Source of the DNA: Mycetocola tolaasinivorans
GTDB lineage: Bacteria; Actinomycetota; Actinomycetes; Actinomycetales; Microbacteriaceae
Reading direction: 5' to 3'
DNA length: 64,000 bases
Assembly (NCBI RefSeq): GCF_003667565.1
Contig: NZ_RCUX01000009.1
Location: 1-64,000, forward strand
The position numbers and the translations under genes are program-made. Each line of letters opens with the position of its first letter. Positions within the stretch are counted from its first letter, which is position 1. Of this stretch, positions 53,070 through 61,223 are shown piece by piece. Under the pieces are notes generated by a model. That model saw only the letters and a program-made list of their open reading frames with translations, had not been told where the DNA came from and made no database searches.

Positions 53070-53824
53070 GTCGTAGGCGAGGGCGTGCAGGGATTGTTCT
53101 GGGCGCGGTATTGATGGTGGCTGTGATGGCGGGTTGTTCGACAGGGGAGAAACCGATGGGTTCTGAAAGTGTGTTAGATGCGGCGGGAGTGACCCAGGCC
53201 GAGGCGGAGGCGCTGACCCCGGAGCAGCGCTTTGATGTGTTTGGCGAACGGTATGTGGCAATGCACGAGCTTCTTGCAGAGGCGCAGCGTGAGATCAGCG
53301 AGGGCGAATGGAAATGGCTCGTGAAAGGAGCTGCGGCGTATGGAGGTTTGGAATCACCGATTTCGTTGCACGGCGCGACATCAACAAATAGTTACACCGT
53401 GACGGCGACGAGTTCTATCCGACTTCCGGGCGCGGTGGGTGAGCGCTCGGATCTTGATCCGATGTTGGCGTTCTATGACTCACACGGGTGGGAGTATCAG
53501 GTCACCGAGCTTCGCGGGAAACGTCACTGGGCGAAAGCAAACACCGGGACCGGATTTTGGCTGGACTATATGGTCCAGCCCAACGGGTATTACAGCATCA
53601 GCATTTTTAGTGAAGCCTTCTGGGGAGACTCTTCAGAACTCCTTGCTGCTGTTGTGGATCGCCTCCCGGAATCCGTGATCGAAATCGGACCATCCGTCCC
53701 CGGCGTGTATATACCGTTCCCGAAATGGAGCGATCCGGTCATCGAACCGGATTTCTACTACCGCACCACCAAACCCACCCCGCCGCCCAAACCCACCCCG
53801 CGCGGTGAAGAACCGGCGGAGTAA
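53066..53824 (+). CDS. Lipoprotein of the hydrolase cassette
   Basis: A 252-residue lipoprotein: signal sequence MSRRRGRAGIVLGAVLM followed by the lipobox VMAGC (lipidated Cys about residue 23). The body is mixed alpha/beta without a family I recognise; the last about 20 residues are Pro/Lys-rich (KPTPPPKPTPR), a typical wall-spanning tail. Start overlaps the preceding stop by four bases. Belongs to the cassette with the helical protein and the alpha/beta hydrolase. Confidence 0.85.
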   Translation: MSRRRGRAGIVLGAVLMVAVMAGCSTGEKPMGSESVLDAAGVTQAEAEALTPEQRFDVFGERYVAMHELLAEAQREISEGEWKWLVKGAAAYGGLESPISLHGATSTNSYTVTATSSIRLPGAVGERSDLDPMLAFYDSHGWEYQVTELRGKRHWAKANTGTGFWLDYMVQPNGYYSISIFSEAFWGDSSELLAAVVDRLPESVIEIGPSVPGVYIPFPKWSDPVIEPDFYYRTTKPTPPPKPTPRGEEPAE

Positions 53825-53837
53825 CGCCCCTCACACG

Positions 53838-53867
53838 CAAAACGCCCCGGAAAACCGGGGCGTTTTG
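53838..53867. terminator. Bidirectional terminator
   Basis: CAAAACGCCCCGG (53838-53850) pairs with CCGGGGCGTTTTG (53855-53867), loop AAAA, between convergent lipoprotein and membrane-protein genes. Confidence 0.93.
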
Positions 53868-53878
53868 TGTGGTGCGGG

Positions 53879-54268
53879 CTAGCGACCGCGACGGGCTTCT
53901 TCCTCGATGTCCGGCACCTTGAGGGTGACGGCAGCACCGATCAGCACCAGCGGGAAGATCATCGTCAGCGCGAAGACCAGACCCGGTTCGACCGTGAACG
54001 GCCAGTCCGGCAGCGGGAAGATCGGGTTGATAAACACCGCGACGGGCACCAGGCCGACGAGCCACCAGGGGCGCTCCGCCCGGATCGCATAGAACGCCAC
54101 GATCACGGTCAGGATACACACCACAAAGCGCACGATGTAGTACAGGTCGGATTCCAGCAGCGCGACCGTGGCCATCATGATGATGGCGGCCAGCAGTCCC
54201 GGCGCGAGGGCCGGGCGGGTGAAGGTGGGTTCGCGCTTGGAGCCGCGACCGTAACGATCGTTGCTCAT
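53879..54268 (-). CDS. Small membrane protein, four helices
   Basis: A 129-residue protein with hydrophobic segments at about residues 22-40, 44-62, 70-88 and 95-115, a short basic N-terminus and an acidic C-terminal tail (VPDIEEEARRGR). Starts with ATG 54268, two bases after the stop of the SNF2 gene, so the two are likely cotranscribed. No family recognised. Confidence 0.7.
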   Translation of the reverse strand: MSNDRYGRGSKREPTFTRPALAPGLLAAIIMMATVALLESDLYYIVRFVVCILTVIVAFYAIRAERPWWLVGLVPVAVFINPIFPLPDWPFTVEPGLVFALTMIFPLVLIGAAVTLKVPDIEEEARRGR

Positions 54269-54270
54269 GC

Positions 54271-56475
54271 CTAGCGCTCCTCGATCGCGTCGCGCAGCAG
54301 CGAGATGAGGGCGTTGAGCTGCACCGAGTCGCTGGATTCGACGGCCTGGTCGCTGCCGTCGAGGGCACGGGCGGCGAGGCCCTGCTTCGAATCGATCAGC
54401 TCGGCAATCTTCGAGTCGATGGTGTGCGCGGCAATGATCCGCCACGCGGTGACCGGCTCGTCCTGACCGATGCGGTGCACGCGGTCGATGGCCTGGGTCT
54501 GCTCGGCCGCGGTCCAGCTGAGCTCAGCCAGCACCACGTTCGAGGCGGCCTGCAGGTTCACGCCCACGCCGGCGGCAGTCAGCGAACACACGATCACCGA
54601 GACGCTCGGGTCGTTGTTGAACGCGTCGATGGCCTCCTGGCGGGCCGCGGTGGACTGATCGCCACGAATCGACACCGTGCGAAGATCCCGACCGGCGAGA
54701 ACCCGCTCGGCGGTGTCCATCACGTCGATGTGCTTGGCGAAGAACACCACCTTGCCCACCGAGTGTGCGAGCTGCGCGGTGTAGTCCGCCGCGAGCTGCG
54801 CCTTGGCCTGACCGATGCGGCGCACCATGGTGAAGACGTTCTCTCCCCCACCGGCGGCCTTCGACTCCTCGAGCTCACCCTGGGCGACCAGGCGCATAAT
54901 GTCGAGGTCGGGGCCGCTCGCACGGCCCGCACGCTCGGGGCGCGCCTCGATGATGCGCAGGTACTTCGCGAGCAGACGCTGACCGAGCTCACGCTCGGCA
55001 TCGCGGATCGAACGACCCGCCTCATCATCCAGCTCCACCGGAATGTCTGCGATCATCTTCGACGGCAGATCCGCCGCCACATCCATCTTCTTTCGGCGCA
55101 CGATACCGAGGTCGATGACCGCGGCGCGCGCCTCCGGGTAGAAGCCCGAATCGGCCGGGGTCAGCCCGTTCTCCTCGAGCTTCGCCATCAGCTCGGGGCC
55201 CGGCTTATCGCCGGTCGTCCAGCCGAGGAACTGCCAGATGGCGTTGAAGTCGGCCACGTCGTTGATCAGCGGGGTACCGGTCAGCGCCATCAGCAGCGGC
55301 TTGCCGCCGGGGGTGTTGGCGCGGATGCGACGGGCCAGCGAGAGCACGTGCTGCGAGCGCTGCGAGTGCAGGTTCTTGATGAAGTGGGCCTCATCCACCA
55401 CCATGCCGCGGAAACCCAGGGTGCTGAGCCACGCGAGGTGGCGATCGAGCACCTCGTAGTTGACGATGAAAATATCGGCGAAGGCATCGATGTCGCGGCC
55501 ATCACCGTGAATCACGGTGGCGCGGCGGCCGGGCGTCCAACGCTCAACCTCGCGGGCCCAGTTCATCTTCACGACGTTCGGGACCACAACGAGCAGCGGG
55601 TACGCCTGCGCCACCGAGGCGGCCAGCAGCGACTGTGCGGTCTTACCGAGGCCGGGCTCATCGGCGAGCAGAATGGAGCGCTGGCCCTGCTTCACGGCCT
55701 CCACGAAGCGCGCCTGGTGCTTCATGATCTCGCGGCCCGGAGGGGCCAGGCGGTCGATCTTCGGGGCATCCGGCAGCGGCATGCAGGCCGAAGCCCCGCC
55801 GGCACCGGTCTCGAACGACTTGTAGAGCGGGCCCATGAGCTCCCAGCTGTCCAACCGGCCACGCGAGGACGGCGCGGCGGCGGCGGGAGTCAGGTTCGGG
55901 GCGAGGAACGGGTTGGAGCGCAGGCGCGCCTTCACCTGGATCGGCACGACCTGCTTCTGCGCGAGCTCGGCCGGGATGATCTGCTCGGGCTCGGCGGCCT
56001 GGGTGGTGATGATGAGCTCTTCCGGGCTCAGCTCGGCACCGGATTCCAGCAGCCAGTCGCGACGCATCTTCTGCGCGACCGGGCTGGTTGCGGCATCGGC
56101 CTCGAGCAGGGTGATCAGCGAGGTGTCACGCGCCGCGGTCTTTGCGAGGATCGTCGCCACACCATCGAGACGCTTCAGCAGCTCGGCACGCATGCTGTCG
56201 GACATATCGGTCGCGCCCTTAACCCGGGCGCGTTCCTCGCGCACCAGGAAGGCGATGACCTGGAACTTTACGCGGTTGGTCGGGCCAACCTTGCCCTTTT
56301 GAGCCTTTGCCTCAACCTCGCGCACCTTGCGGGCGAGGATCGGGATGATCGGGGCTTCCTCATCGTGGCGCGACACCTGATTGCGCGACGACGGCTTGCG
56401 GTTGGTTGTTCCGCGTGCACCCGCGGTGCGGTGTGCGGATCGGCCGGGTGAACGGCGCTGACCGGTGTTCGGCAT
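54271..56475 (-). CDS. SNF2-family DEAD/DEAH-box ATPase
   Basis: A 734-residue double-RecA ATPase. Walker A is ADEPGLGKTAQSLL (about residue 277), motif II VVDEAHFIKN (DEAH), motif III ALTGTPLIN, and the helicase-C part has VVFFAKHIDVMDTAE, VCSLTAAGVGVNLQAAS and the motif VI arginine-finger sequence QAIDRVHRIGQDEPV. The N-terminal about 250 residues are not conserved; they contain a basic, disordered start and a helical stretch. ATG 56475 follows AGGAGGAGC. Role in DNA remodelling or repair is likely; SMARCAL1/HARP-like short architecture. No known defence neighbour. Confidence 0.88.
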   Translation of the reverse strand: MPNTGQRRSPGRSAHRTAGARGTTNRKPSSRNQVSRHDEEAPIIPILARKVREVEAKAQKGKVGPTNRVKFQVIAFLVREERARVKGATDMSDSMRAELLKRLDGVATILAKTAARDTSLITLLEADAATSPVAQKMRRDWLLESGAELSPEELIITTQAAEPEQIIPAELAQKQVVPIQVKARLRSNPFLAPNLTPAAAAPSSRGRLDSWELMGPLYKSFETGAGGASACMPLPDAPKIDRLAPPGREIMKHQARFVEAVKQGQRSILLADEPGLGKTAQSLLAASVAQAYPLLVVVPNVVKMNWAREVERWTPGRRATVIHGDGRDIDAFADIFIVNYEVLDRHLAWLSTLGFRGMVVDEAHFIKNLHSQRSQHVLSLARRIRANTPGGKPLLMALTGTPLINDVADFNAIWQFLGWTTGDKPGPELMAKLEENGLTPADSGFYPEARAAVIDLGIVRRKKMDVAADLPSKMIADIPVELDDEAGRSIRDAERELGQRLLAKYLRIIEARPERAGRASGPDLDIMRLVAQGELEESKAAGGGENVFTMVRRIGQAKAQLAADYTAQLAHSVGKVVFFAKHIDVMDTAERVLAGRDLRTVSIRGDQSTAARQEAIDAFNNDPSVSVIVCSLTAAGVGVNLQAASNVVLAELSWTAAEQTQAIDRVHRIGQDEPVTAWRIIAAHTIDSKIAELIDSKQGLAARALDGSDQAVESSDSVQLNALISLLRDAIEER

Positions 56476-56754
56476 GCTCCTCCTGAGCGCTCGAGTACCC
56501 GCGCGAGTGCGGGTCCGAAACTGCGCCGGCCGGTTGGCGGTGGCCTCGACTGGGGTTTCACGCGGTGATCGACACCGGGACCGAAGCCGGAAAAACGGCG
56601 GGCACGCAAACATTCTACGATACTCACGCCCCCCTTCGGCGCTCTTTTCGCCGGGTACACCCGTTTTGGGTGGATGCCGGGCAGTATCCGCCTGCCGCGT
56701 GGAACGGCCGTCATCCGGAGAGGTTCGATCGTGCAGGCCCAGTAGACTTCAGCA

Positions 56755-58107
56755 ATGAACCCTCGATTCGGTGAAGATTCGCTCGACCGCTTCCGCACGC
56801 TGCTGCGCATCCCCACGGTTGGTCGCCTCGACGAAACCCTGGTGGACTGGCCGGCATTCGATGCCTTCCTCGAAGCCCTCACCGCGCTGTATCCGCTCAC
56901 CCACCGCACGCTCGAGGTCGAGCGAGTTGGCGGCTACTCACTCCTCATGCGCTGGTCGGGCGGCACCGCCGACAACCCCACCGTCCTGATGGGGCACTAC
57001 GACGTGGTGTCGGTCAACGTGGGCGAGCACGAGGCCGCCTGGGAGCATCCCCCGTTCGCGGCCGAGATCACCGGGGAGGGCGAGGAGCGCGTGCTGTGGG
57101 GGCGCGGCACCATCGACGATAAGGGCGCGGTGGTCGCGATCCTCGAGGCCGTGGAGGCCTCGATCGCCGCGGGCTTTGTTCCGGCGCGCGATCTCTACCT
57201 GAGCTTCGGCCACAACGAGGAGACCACCGGTGCCGGGGCGCGCGCCACCGTGGAGCTGCTGGAATCCCGCGGTATCGTGCCCGGCCTCGTGGTGGATGAG
57301 GGCGGTGCCGTCGTAGAAGATGTCCTTCCCGGCCTGCGCGGCCCGGCCGCCCTGGTGGGCACCACCGAAAAGGGCCTCGCCACGATCACGCTGAGCGTGG
57401 CCCAGATCGGCGGCCACGCCTCGACGCCGCCGCCGTTCCCCGCCACCGCGCGCCTGGCCCGGGCCATCACCCGGGTGAACGCCTCACCGTTCCCCGGGCG
57501 GCTCTCCTCCCCGGCGAAGGACCTCCTGCGCACCCTCGGGCCGCACTCCTCGGCCCCGCTGCCCTGGGTCGCCAAAAACGTCGACGCCCTCGCCCCGATC
57601 CTGGCGAAGATCCTGCCTCGTCTCGGTGCCGAAACGGCGGCACTCGTGCGCACCACCACCGTCGCGACCCAGCTCACCGGAGCCTCGGCGGCCAACGCGC
57701 TGCCCGAGCGCGCGACCGCGGTACTGAACGTTCGGATCGCCGTGGGCTCCTCGGTGGCGGCCACCGTGCGCCGACTCACCCGCGTGATCGCCGACCCGGA
57801 GGTGGAAATCACCGTGAGCGAGCATCACGAGCCCTCCCCGGTATCCCCGGCCAGCGGGCCGGGCTGGGAACGCATCCTGGCCGCCTTTTCCGCCTCGGTT
57901 CCGGATGCCACCGTCTCGCCCTACGTCATGCTCGGCGCGAGTGATTCCCGCTACTATGCGCGCATCTCCTCCACCGTGTACCGCACCACACCGTTCCGCA
58001 TGAGCGCCGATGAGCGCGCGGGCTTGCACGCGATCAACGAGCGCATCCGTGTCTCGACCTGGCTGGACGGCATCGAGTTCTACCGCAACCTGGTGCTCAG
58101 CTCCTAG
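56755..58107 (+). CDS. M20-family metallopeptidase (dipeptidase-like)
   Basis: A 450-residue peptidase. Metal and catalytic motifs: VLMGHYDVVSV (His and Asp, about 77-87), RGTIDDKGAVVAILEAVE (second-site Asp), HNEETTGAGA (catalytic and metal Glu), and a C-terminal His. The M20 lid domain has the SVAQIGGHASTPPP pattern. TAGACT lies 6 bases before the ATG. The gap 56476-56754 between it and the SNF2 gene contains no gene. Substrate likely dipeptides or N-acyl amino acids; not resolvable. Confidence 0.9.
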   Translation: MNPRFGEDSLDRFRTLLRIPTVGRLDETLVDWPAFDAFLEALTALYPLTHRTLEVERVGGYSLLMRWSGGTADNPTVLMGHYDVVSVNVGEHEAAWEHPPFAAEITGEGEERVLWGRGTIDDKGAVVAILEAVEASIAAGFVPARDLYLSFGHNEETTGAGARATVELLESRGIVPGLVVDEGGAVVEDVLPGLRGPAALVGTTEKGLATITLSVAQIGGHASTPPPFPATARLARAITRVNASPFPGRLSSPAKDLLRTLGPHSSAPLPWVAKNVDALAPILAKILPRLGAETAALVRTTTVATQLTGASAANALPERATAVLNVRIAVGSSVAATVRRLTRVIADPEVEITVSEHHEPSPVSPASGPGWERILAAFSASVPDATVSPYVMLGASDSRYYARISSTVYRTTPFRMSADERAGLHAINERIRVSTWLDGIEFYRNLVLSS

Positions 58108-58195
58108 CGAGAATCGCTGCGGGTGCGCCCTGCGCCCGCAGCGAACCACGCTCGCGCCCCGGCGGTGCGGGACGCCGGGGCGATAAAATGGGCGT

Positions 58196-59050
58196 GTGAA
58201 TACCTGCGACATAGTTTCGGCCCGCCTCGGAGAAATTACCCTTCCGGATGGCCGGGCCCTCGGCTTCGCCGAATACGGAACCCTCGATGGCACCCCGGTG
58301 CTCTTTATCCCGGGAGCGGCCAGTGGCCGCGCGATGAGCTTCGGAGGTGAGCTGCTGCGCGAGCGCGCGATCCGGCTGATCTCGGTGGATCGTCCGGGCT
58401 TCGGATCCTCTGATCAGGACCCCGCCAAAACACTGCGCAGCGTCGCCGAGGATCTCCGCTACCTGCTGAGCGCCCTGGGCCTCGGCAGAATCCCCCTGAT
58501 CGCGCACGCCCAGGGTGCCCCCTTCGCCCTCGCCCTGGCCGCCACCGGCGCCGTGTCCTCCCTCAACCTGGTCTCCCCGAGCGATGAGGTTGCCTACCCC
58601 ACCATCACCGCGCTCCTCCCCGAGGAGCTGGTGGCGCTGGTCGACGCGGTGGGCCGCGAGCCCGAGACCGCCCGGGCCCACTTTGCCGGGTATACCCCGG
58701 AACTGATGTGGGAGTACGTGATGTCCGAAATCTCCTCCGCCGACGCCGAGGTGTACGGCGATGAGGAGTTCCGCGCACTGTACCGCCGCACCCTCGCCGA
58801 GTCATTTTCCGGCGGGCTGGACGGCTTTGCGACCGATACGATCCTGACCATGAGCCCCTGGCTGCTGCCCCTCGAACGCATCGACGTGCCGGTGCACGTG
58901 TGGTTCGGCGATCGCGACGAGGTGCACTCCCCCGATCACGGCGAAACCCTCGCCCACCGCATTCCGGGAGCGCAGCGCCACCTGGTGTCGGGTGCCGGCG
59001 GATCGCTGCTGTGGTCCGAACCCGGCCTCTTCCTGGGCTACCTCGACTAG
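58196..59050 (+). CDS. Alpha/beta-hydrolase-fold protein without a nucleophile serine
   Basis: A 284-residue alpha/beta-hydrolase: GRALGFAEYGTLDGTPVLFIPGAASGR (oxyanion region), SVDRPGFGSSD, and the elbow region. The elbow reads LIAHAQGAPFALALAA; family members normally have G-H-S-Q-G, so the serine is replaced by alanine. The C-terminal segment has GAGGSLLW in place of a canonical histidine, a variant seen in this subfamily. TAAAAT lies 6 bases before GTG 58196. The protein may be a catalytically inactive binder, or use another mechanism. Confidence 0.85.
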   Translation: MNTCDIVSARLGEITLPDGRALGFAEYGTLDGTPVLFIPGAASGRAMSFGGELLRERAIRLISVDRPGFGSSDQDPAKTLRSVAEDLRYLLSALGLGRIPLIAHAQGAPFALALAATGAVSSLNLVSPSDEVAYPTITALLPEELVALVDAVGREPETARAHFAGYTPELMWEYVMSEISSADAEVYGDEEFRALYRRTLAESFSGGLDGFATDTILTMSPWLLPLERIDVPVHVWFGDRDEVHSPDHGETLAHRIPGAQRHLVSGAGGSLLWSEPGLFLGYLD

Positions 59051-59081
59051 GCGCTAGGCGCTAGGCGCTAGGCGCTAGGCG
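59047..59081. repeat. Five-copy CTAGGCG heptamer tandem repeat spanning two gene ends
   Basis: CTAGGCG repeats from 59047 to 59081. It contains the TAG stop of the upstream plus-strand hydrolase gene (59048-59050) and the CTA (TAG on the minus strand) that ends the HMA-like gene (59075-59077). Confidence 0.96.
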
Positions 59082-59293
59082 CTGACCACCGTAGCGGAGA
59101 AGCCCGCGGCCGAAACCGCGTGCACAAGCACGCCCTGCTCGGTGTCATCCGAAGCCCGAACGCGGGCACGGCCGGAGGCCAGGTCTACCTCCGCGGTGAC
59201 GCCCTCGAGCGCCTCAAACTCGCGAAGAATCCTGTTCACGCAGAGTGAATCGTGCATTCCGGTGATGCTCAGCAGTGTCGTTTTCAGTCCCAT
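59075..59293 (-). CDS. HMA-like (heavy-metal-associated fold) protein, degenerate metal site
   Basis: A 72-residue ferredoxin-fold protein resembling copper chaperones/CopZ: LLSITGMHDSLCVNRILREFEALEGVTAEVDLASGRARVRAS followed by VHAVSAAGFSA. In the normal GM-x-C-x-x-C motif the first cysteine is replaced by Asp (G-M-H-D-S-L-C), so only one Cys remains and Cu(I)/Cd binding is doubtful. Stands alone with no metal ATPase nearby. ATG 59293 follows AAGGGACG. Confidence 0.8.
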   Translation of the reverse strand: MGLKTTLLSITGMHDSLCVNRILREFEALEGVTAEVDLASGRARVRASDDTEQGVLVHAVSAAGFSATVVSA

Positions 59294-59366
59294 TGTGGCG
59301 TCCCTTCGTCACGATAATCATAAGACCGCGAGGCCGATATCCGGCCGACAGTTTTCTCGGGGAAAC

Positions 59367-60308
59367 CTATGGGGCCGGGACGTTCAGAATCTCGCGCACC
59401 CGCACCACGTCGTCGTGCATCTGCGCGATCAGCGGATCGATGCCCGCATAGGCGACCATGCCGCGTACCCGCTCGACAAAGCACACCTCAACCTCGCGGT
59501 CGTACAGGTCGATGTCCTGATCCAGGAGGAACGCCTCCACCTGCTTTTGCGGCACGCCATCGAAGGTCGGGTTGTTGCCCACCGAGATGGCGGCGGGATA
59601 GCGCTCGCCCTCGCTGTGTAACCAGCCCGCATACACGCCATCGGCCGGAATGTAGCCGGTGGACTCGGGCGAGAGGTTTGCGGTGGGGAACCCGAGTTCG
59701 CGGCCACGCTTGGCGCCGTGCACCACGGTGCCGCGAACGCTCGCGTTGTGGCCCAGGAGATCGGCCGCGGCATCCACCCGGCCGTCGGCCAGCAGCTCGC
59801 GGATCCAGGTTGAGGAGGCGCGACGCCCCTCGCAGGGCATAACATCGTCGATCGCAACGACCTCAAAGCCCTCGACCCTGCCCTGAGCGGTCAGGGTTTC
59901 GACGGTGCCGGCACCGCGGTGTCCGTAGCGGAAGTCATCCCCCACCAGGACCACCTTGGCGTCCAGCGTGGCGCAGAGAATGGAGCGCACAAACGACTCG
60001 GGTTCAAGGGCCGAGAGCAGGCGATCAAAGGTCAGGACGAGCACGGCGTCGATGCCCGTTTCGGCCAGGAGATCGAGCTTCTTTTCGATTCCGGTGAGCG
60101 CGACCGGGGCCTTACCCGGGGCGATCACGTGCAGCGGGTGACGATCGAAGGTGACCACCACGGAGCGCAGACCGCGCTCGGCCGCGATGCCCCGTAGGCC
60201 CTCGATCACGCCGCGATGGCCGGCGTGTACGCCGTCAAACTTCCCTATCGTGACCGCGCTCGGCCCAAAATCCAGGGGAACCTCGGTGAGGTCGCGGAAA
60301 ACCTTCAC
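59367..60308 (-). CDS. ribF: Bifunctional riboflavin kinase / FAD synthetase
   Basis: Makes FMN and FAD from riboflavin. The 313-residue protein has the adenylyltransferase N-terminus AVTIGKFDGVHAGHRGVIEGL with the H-x-G-H motif, DDFRYGHRGAGTVETL, and the flavokinase domain KRGRELGFPTANLSPESTGYIPADGVYAGW. The GTG at 60308 overlaps the upstream stop (GTGA) and follows AAGGGAAAG. It is downstream of truB, the usual actinobacterial order, with two small membrane-protein genes between them. Confidence 0.95.
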   Translation of the reverse strand: MKVFRDLTEVPLDFGPSAVTIGKFDGVHAGHRGVIEGLRGIAAERGLRSVVVTFDRHPLHVIAPGKAPVALTGIEKKLDLLAETGIDAVLVLTFDRLLSALEPESFVRSILCATLDAKVVLVGDDFRYGHRGAGTVETLTAQGRVEGFEVVAIDDVMPCEGRRASSTWIRELLADGRVDAAADLLGHNASVRGTVVHGAKRGRELGFPTANLSPESTGYIPADGVYAGWLHSEGERYPAAISVGNNPTFDGVPQKQVEAFLLDQDIDLYDREVEVCFVERVRGMVAYAGIDPLIAQMHDDVVRVREILNVPAP

Positions 60309-60760
60309 GCGCGCTTTCCCTTCTGCTTGAAGAGCCAGAACAGTCCAAGAGCCGGCAGGACCAGCGGTACGTAGCCGTAGCCACTGCCGAAGTGCGACCA
60401 CACGGTATCGTGCGGGAACAGCTGCGGATCGAACACCGAGAGCAGGCCGATCACGATGACGCCGACCATCTCGAAGCCGATCGTGACCCAGGCGATGGTG
60501 CGCCAGGTCTTGCCCGTCACCACCAGCGCCACCGTGGCGAGGATGTACACGACCGCGGCGAGGGCCGAGAGCGTATACGCGAGGGGTGCCTCATCGAACT
60601 TGCCGATAATCTGCGTGACCGAGCGACCGGTCGCGGCGAGGGCAAGGATGCCGTAGACGGCCACGAGCACACGCCCGACACCGCTGATCCGCGGGACGGC
60701 GTCACGCTTCGGCGACGGGGAGGCTGACGGAGTCTGGGCGGCGGGTTCGGTGCTGTTCAT
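60305..60760 (-). CDS. Membrane protein, four helices
   Basis: A 151-residue protein: a polar N-terminus of about 30 residues rich in Ser/Pro/Ala, then hydrophobic segments at about 30-50, 62-80, 88-108 and 125-145, and a basic C-terminus (FKQKGKRA). The stop overlaps the ribF start. TAGAAT lies 9 bases before the ATG. No recognised family; position in the truB-ribF block is its only clue. Confidence 0.75.
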   Translation of the reverse strand: MNSTEPAAQTPSASPSPKRDAVPRISGVGRVLVAVYGILALAATGRSVTQIIGKFDEAPLAYTLSALAAVVYILATVALVVTGKTWRTIAWVTIGFEMVGVIVIGLLSVFDPQLFPHDTVWSHFGSGYGYVPLVLPALGLFWLFKQKGKRA

Positions 60761-60854
60761 GTCGAGCCAATTCTATGCCCCTTCGGCCCCCACACCGACA
60801 GCCGGGGTAACGAAGCGGGCCACGTGCCGCGGCTCCCCCGCGGATTCGGCGCGG

Positions 60855-61223
60855 TTAGGCCGCGACGGTGGTCCAGATAACCTCCATGCGAATCACCATG
60901 ACGGCCACCGCGAGGCTGCCCACCCCCACGATGACCGTGGACCAGCGGGTACGATCCAGCAGCCCCCAGAACACCGCGGCCGCGGGGATAATGAGCGCAC
61001 AGATGATGTACGCGTAGAACTCGATCGGGTCGCCAAGAATGTTGTTTCCGGTGGCCGGGGCGATGATCGCCACCACGAGCTGCACCAGCAGGAGCAGTTC
61101 GACCAGGGCGGCGGAACCCAGGGTGAGGTCGCTCGGCTTGCGGCCGATCAGCCCGAGTACCACGCACAGCAGACCTGCAAGGCCCGCGATAATCGCGATC
61201 GTGTAGGTGAGCCAGGTGATCAT
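60855..61223 (-). CDS. Membrane protein, four helices
   Basis: A 122-residue protein with hydrophobic segments at about 5-27, 35-56, 68-90 and 95-115 and a short charged loop (RKPSDLTLG). ATG 61223 overlaps the truB stop by four bases. Not recognised as a known family; the pair of small membrane proteins between truB and ribF is typical of related actinobacteria in position only. Confidence 0.75.
   Translation of the reverse strand: MITWLTYTIAIIAGLAGLLCVVLGLIGRKPSDLTLGSAALVELLLLVQLVVAIIAPATGNNILGDPIEFYAYIICALIIPAAAVFWGLLDRTRWSTVIVGVGSLAVAVMVIRMEVIWTTVAA

Noticed and set aside
53066..53824. The lipoprotein as part of a toxin-immunity pair
   Set aside because: No immunity-protein family recognised; only the cassette order would support it.
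54424..56451. A 675-codon plus-strand frame inside the SNF2 gene
   Set aside because: Antisense shadow; the SNF2 motifs on the other strand are complete.
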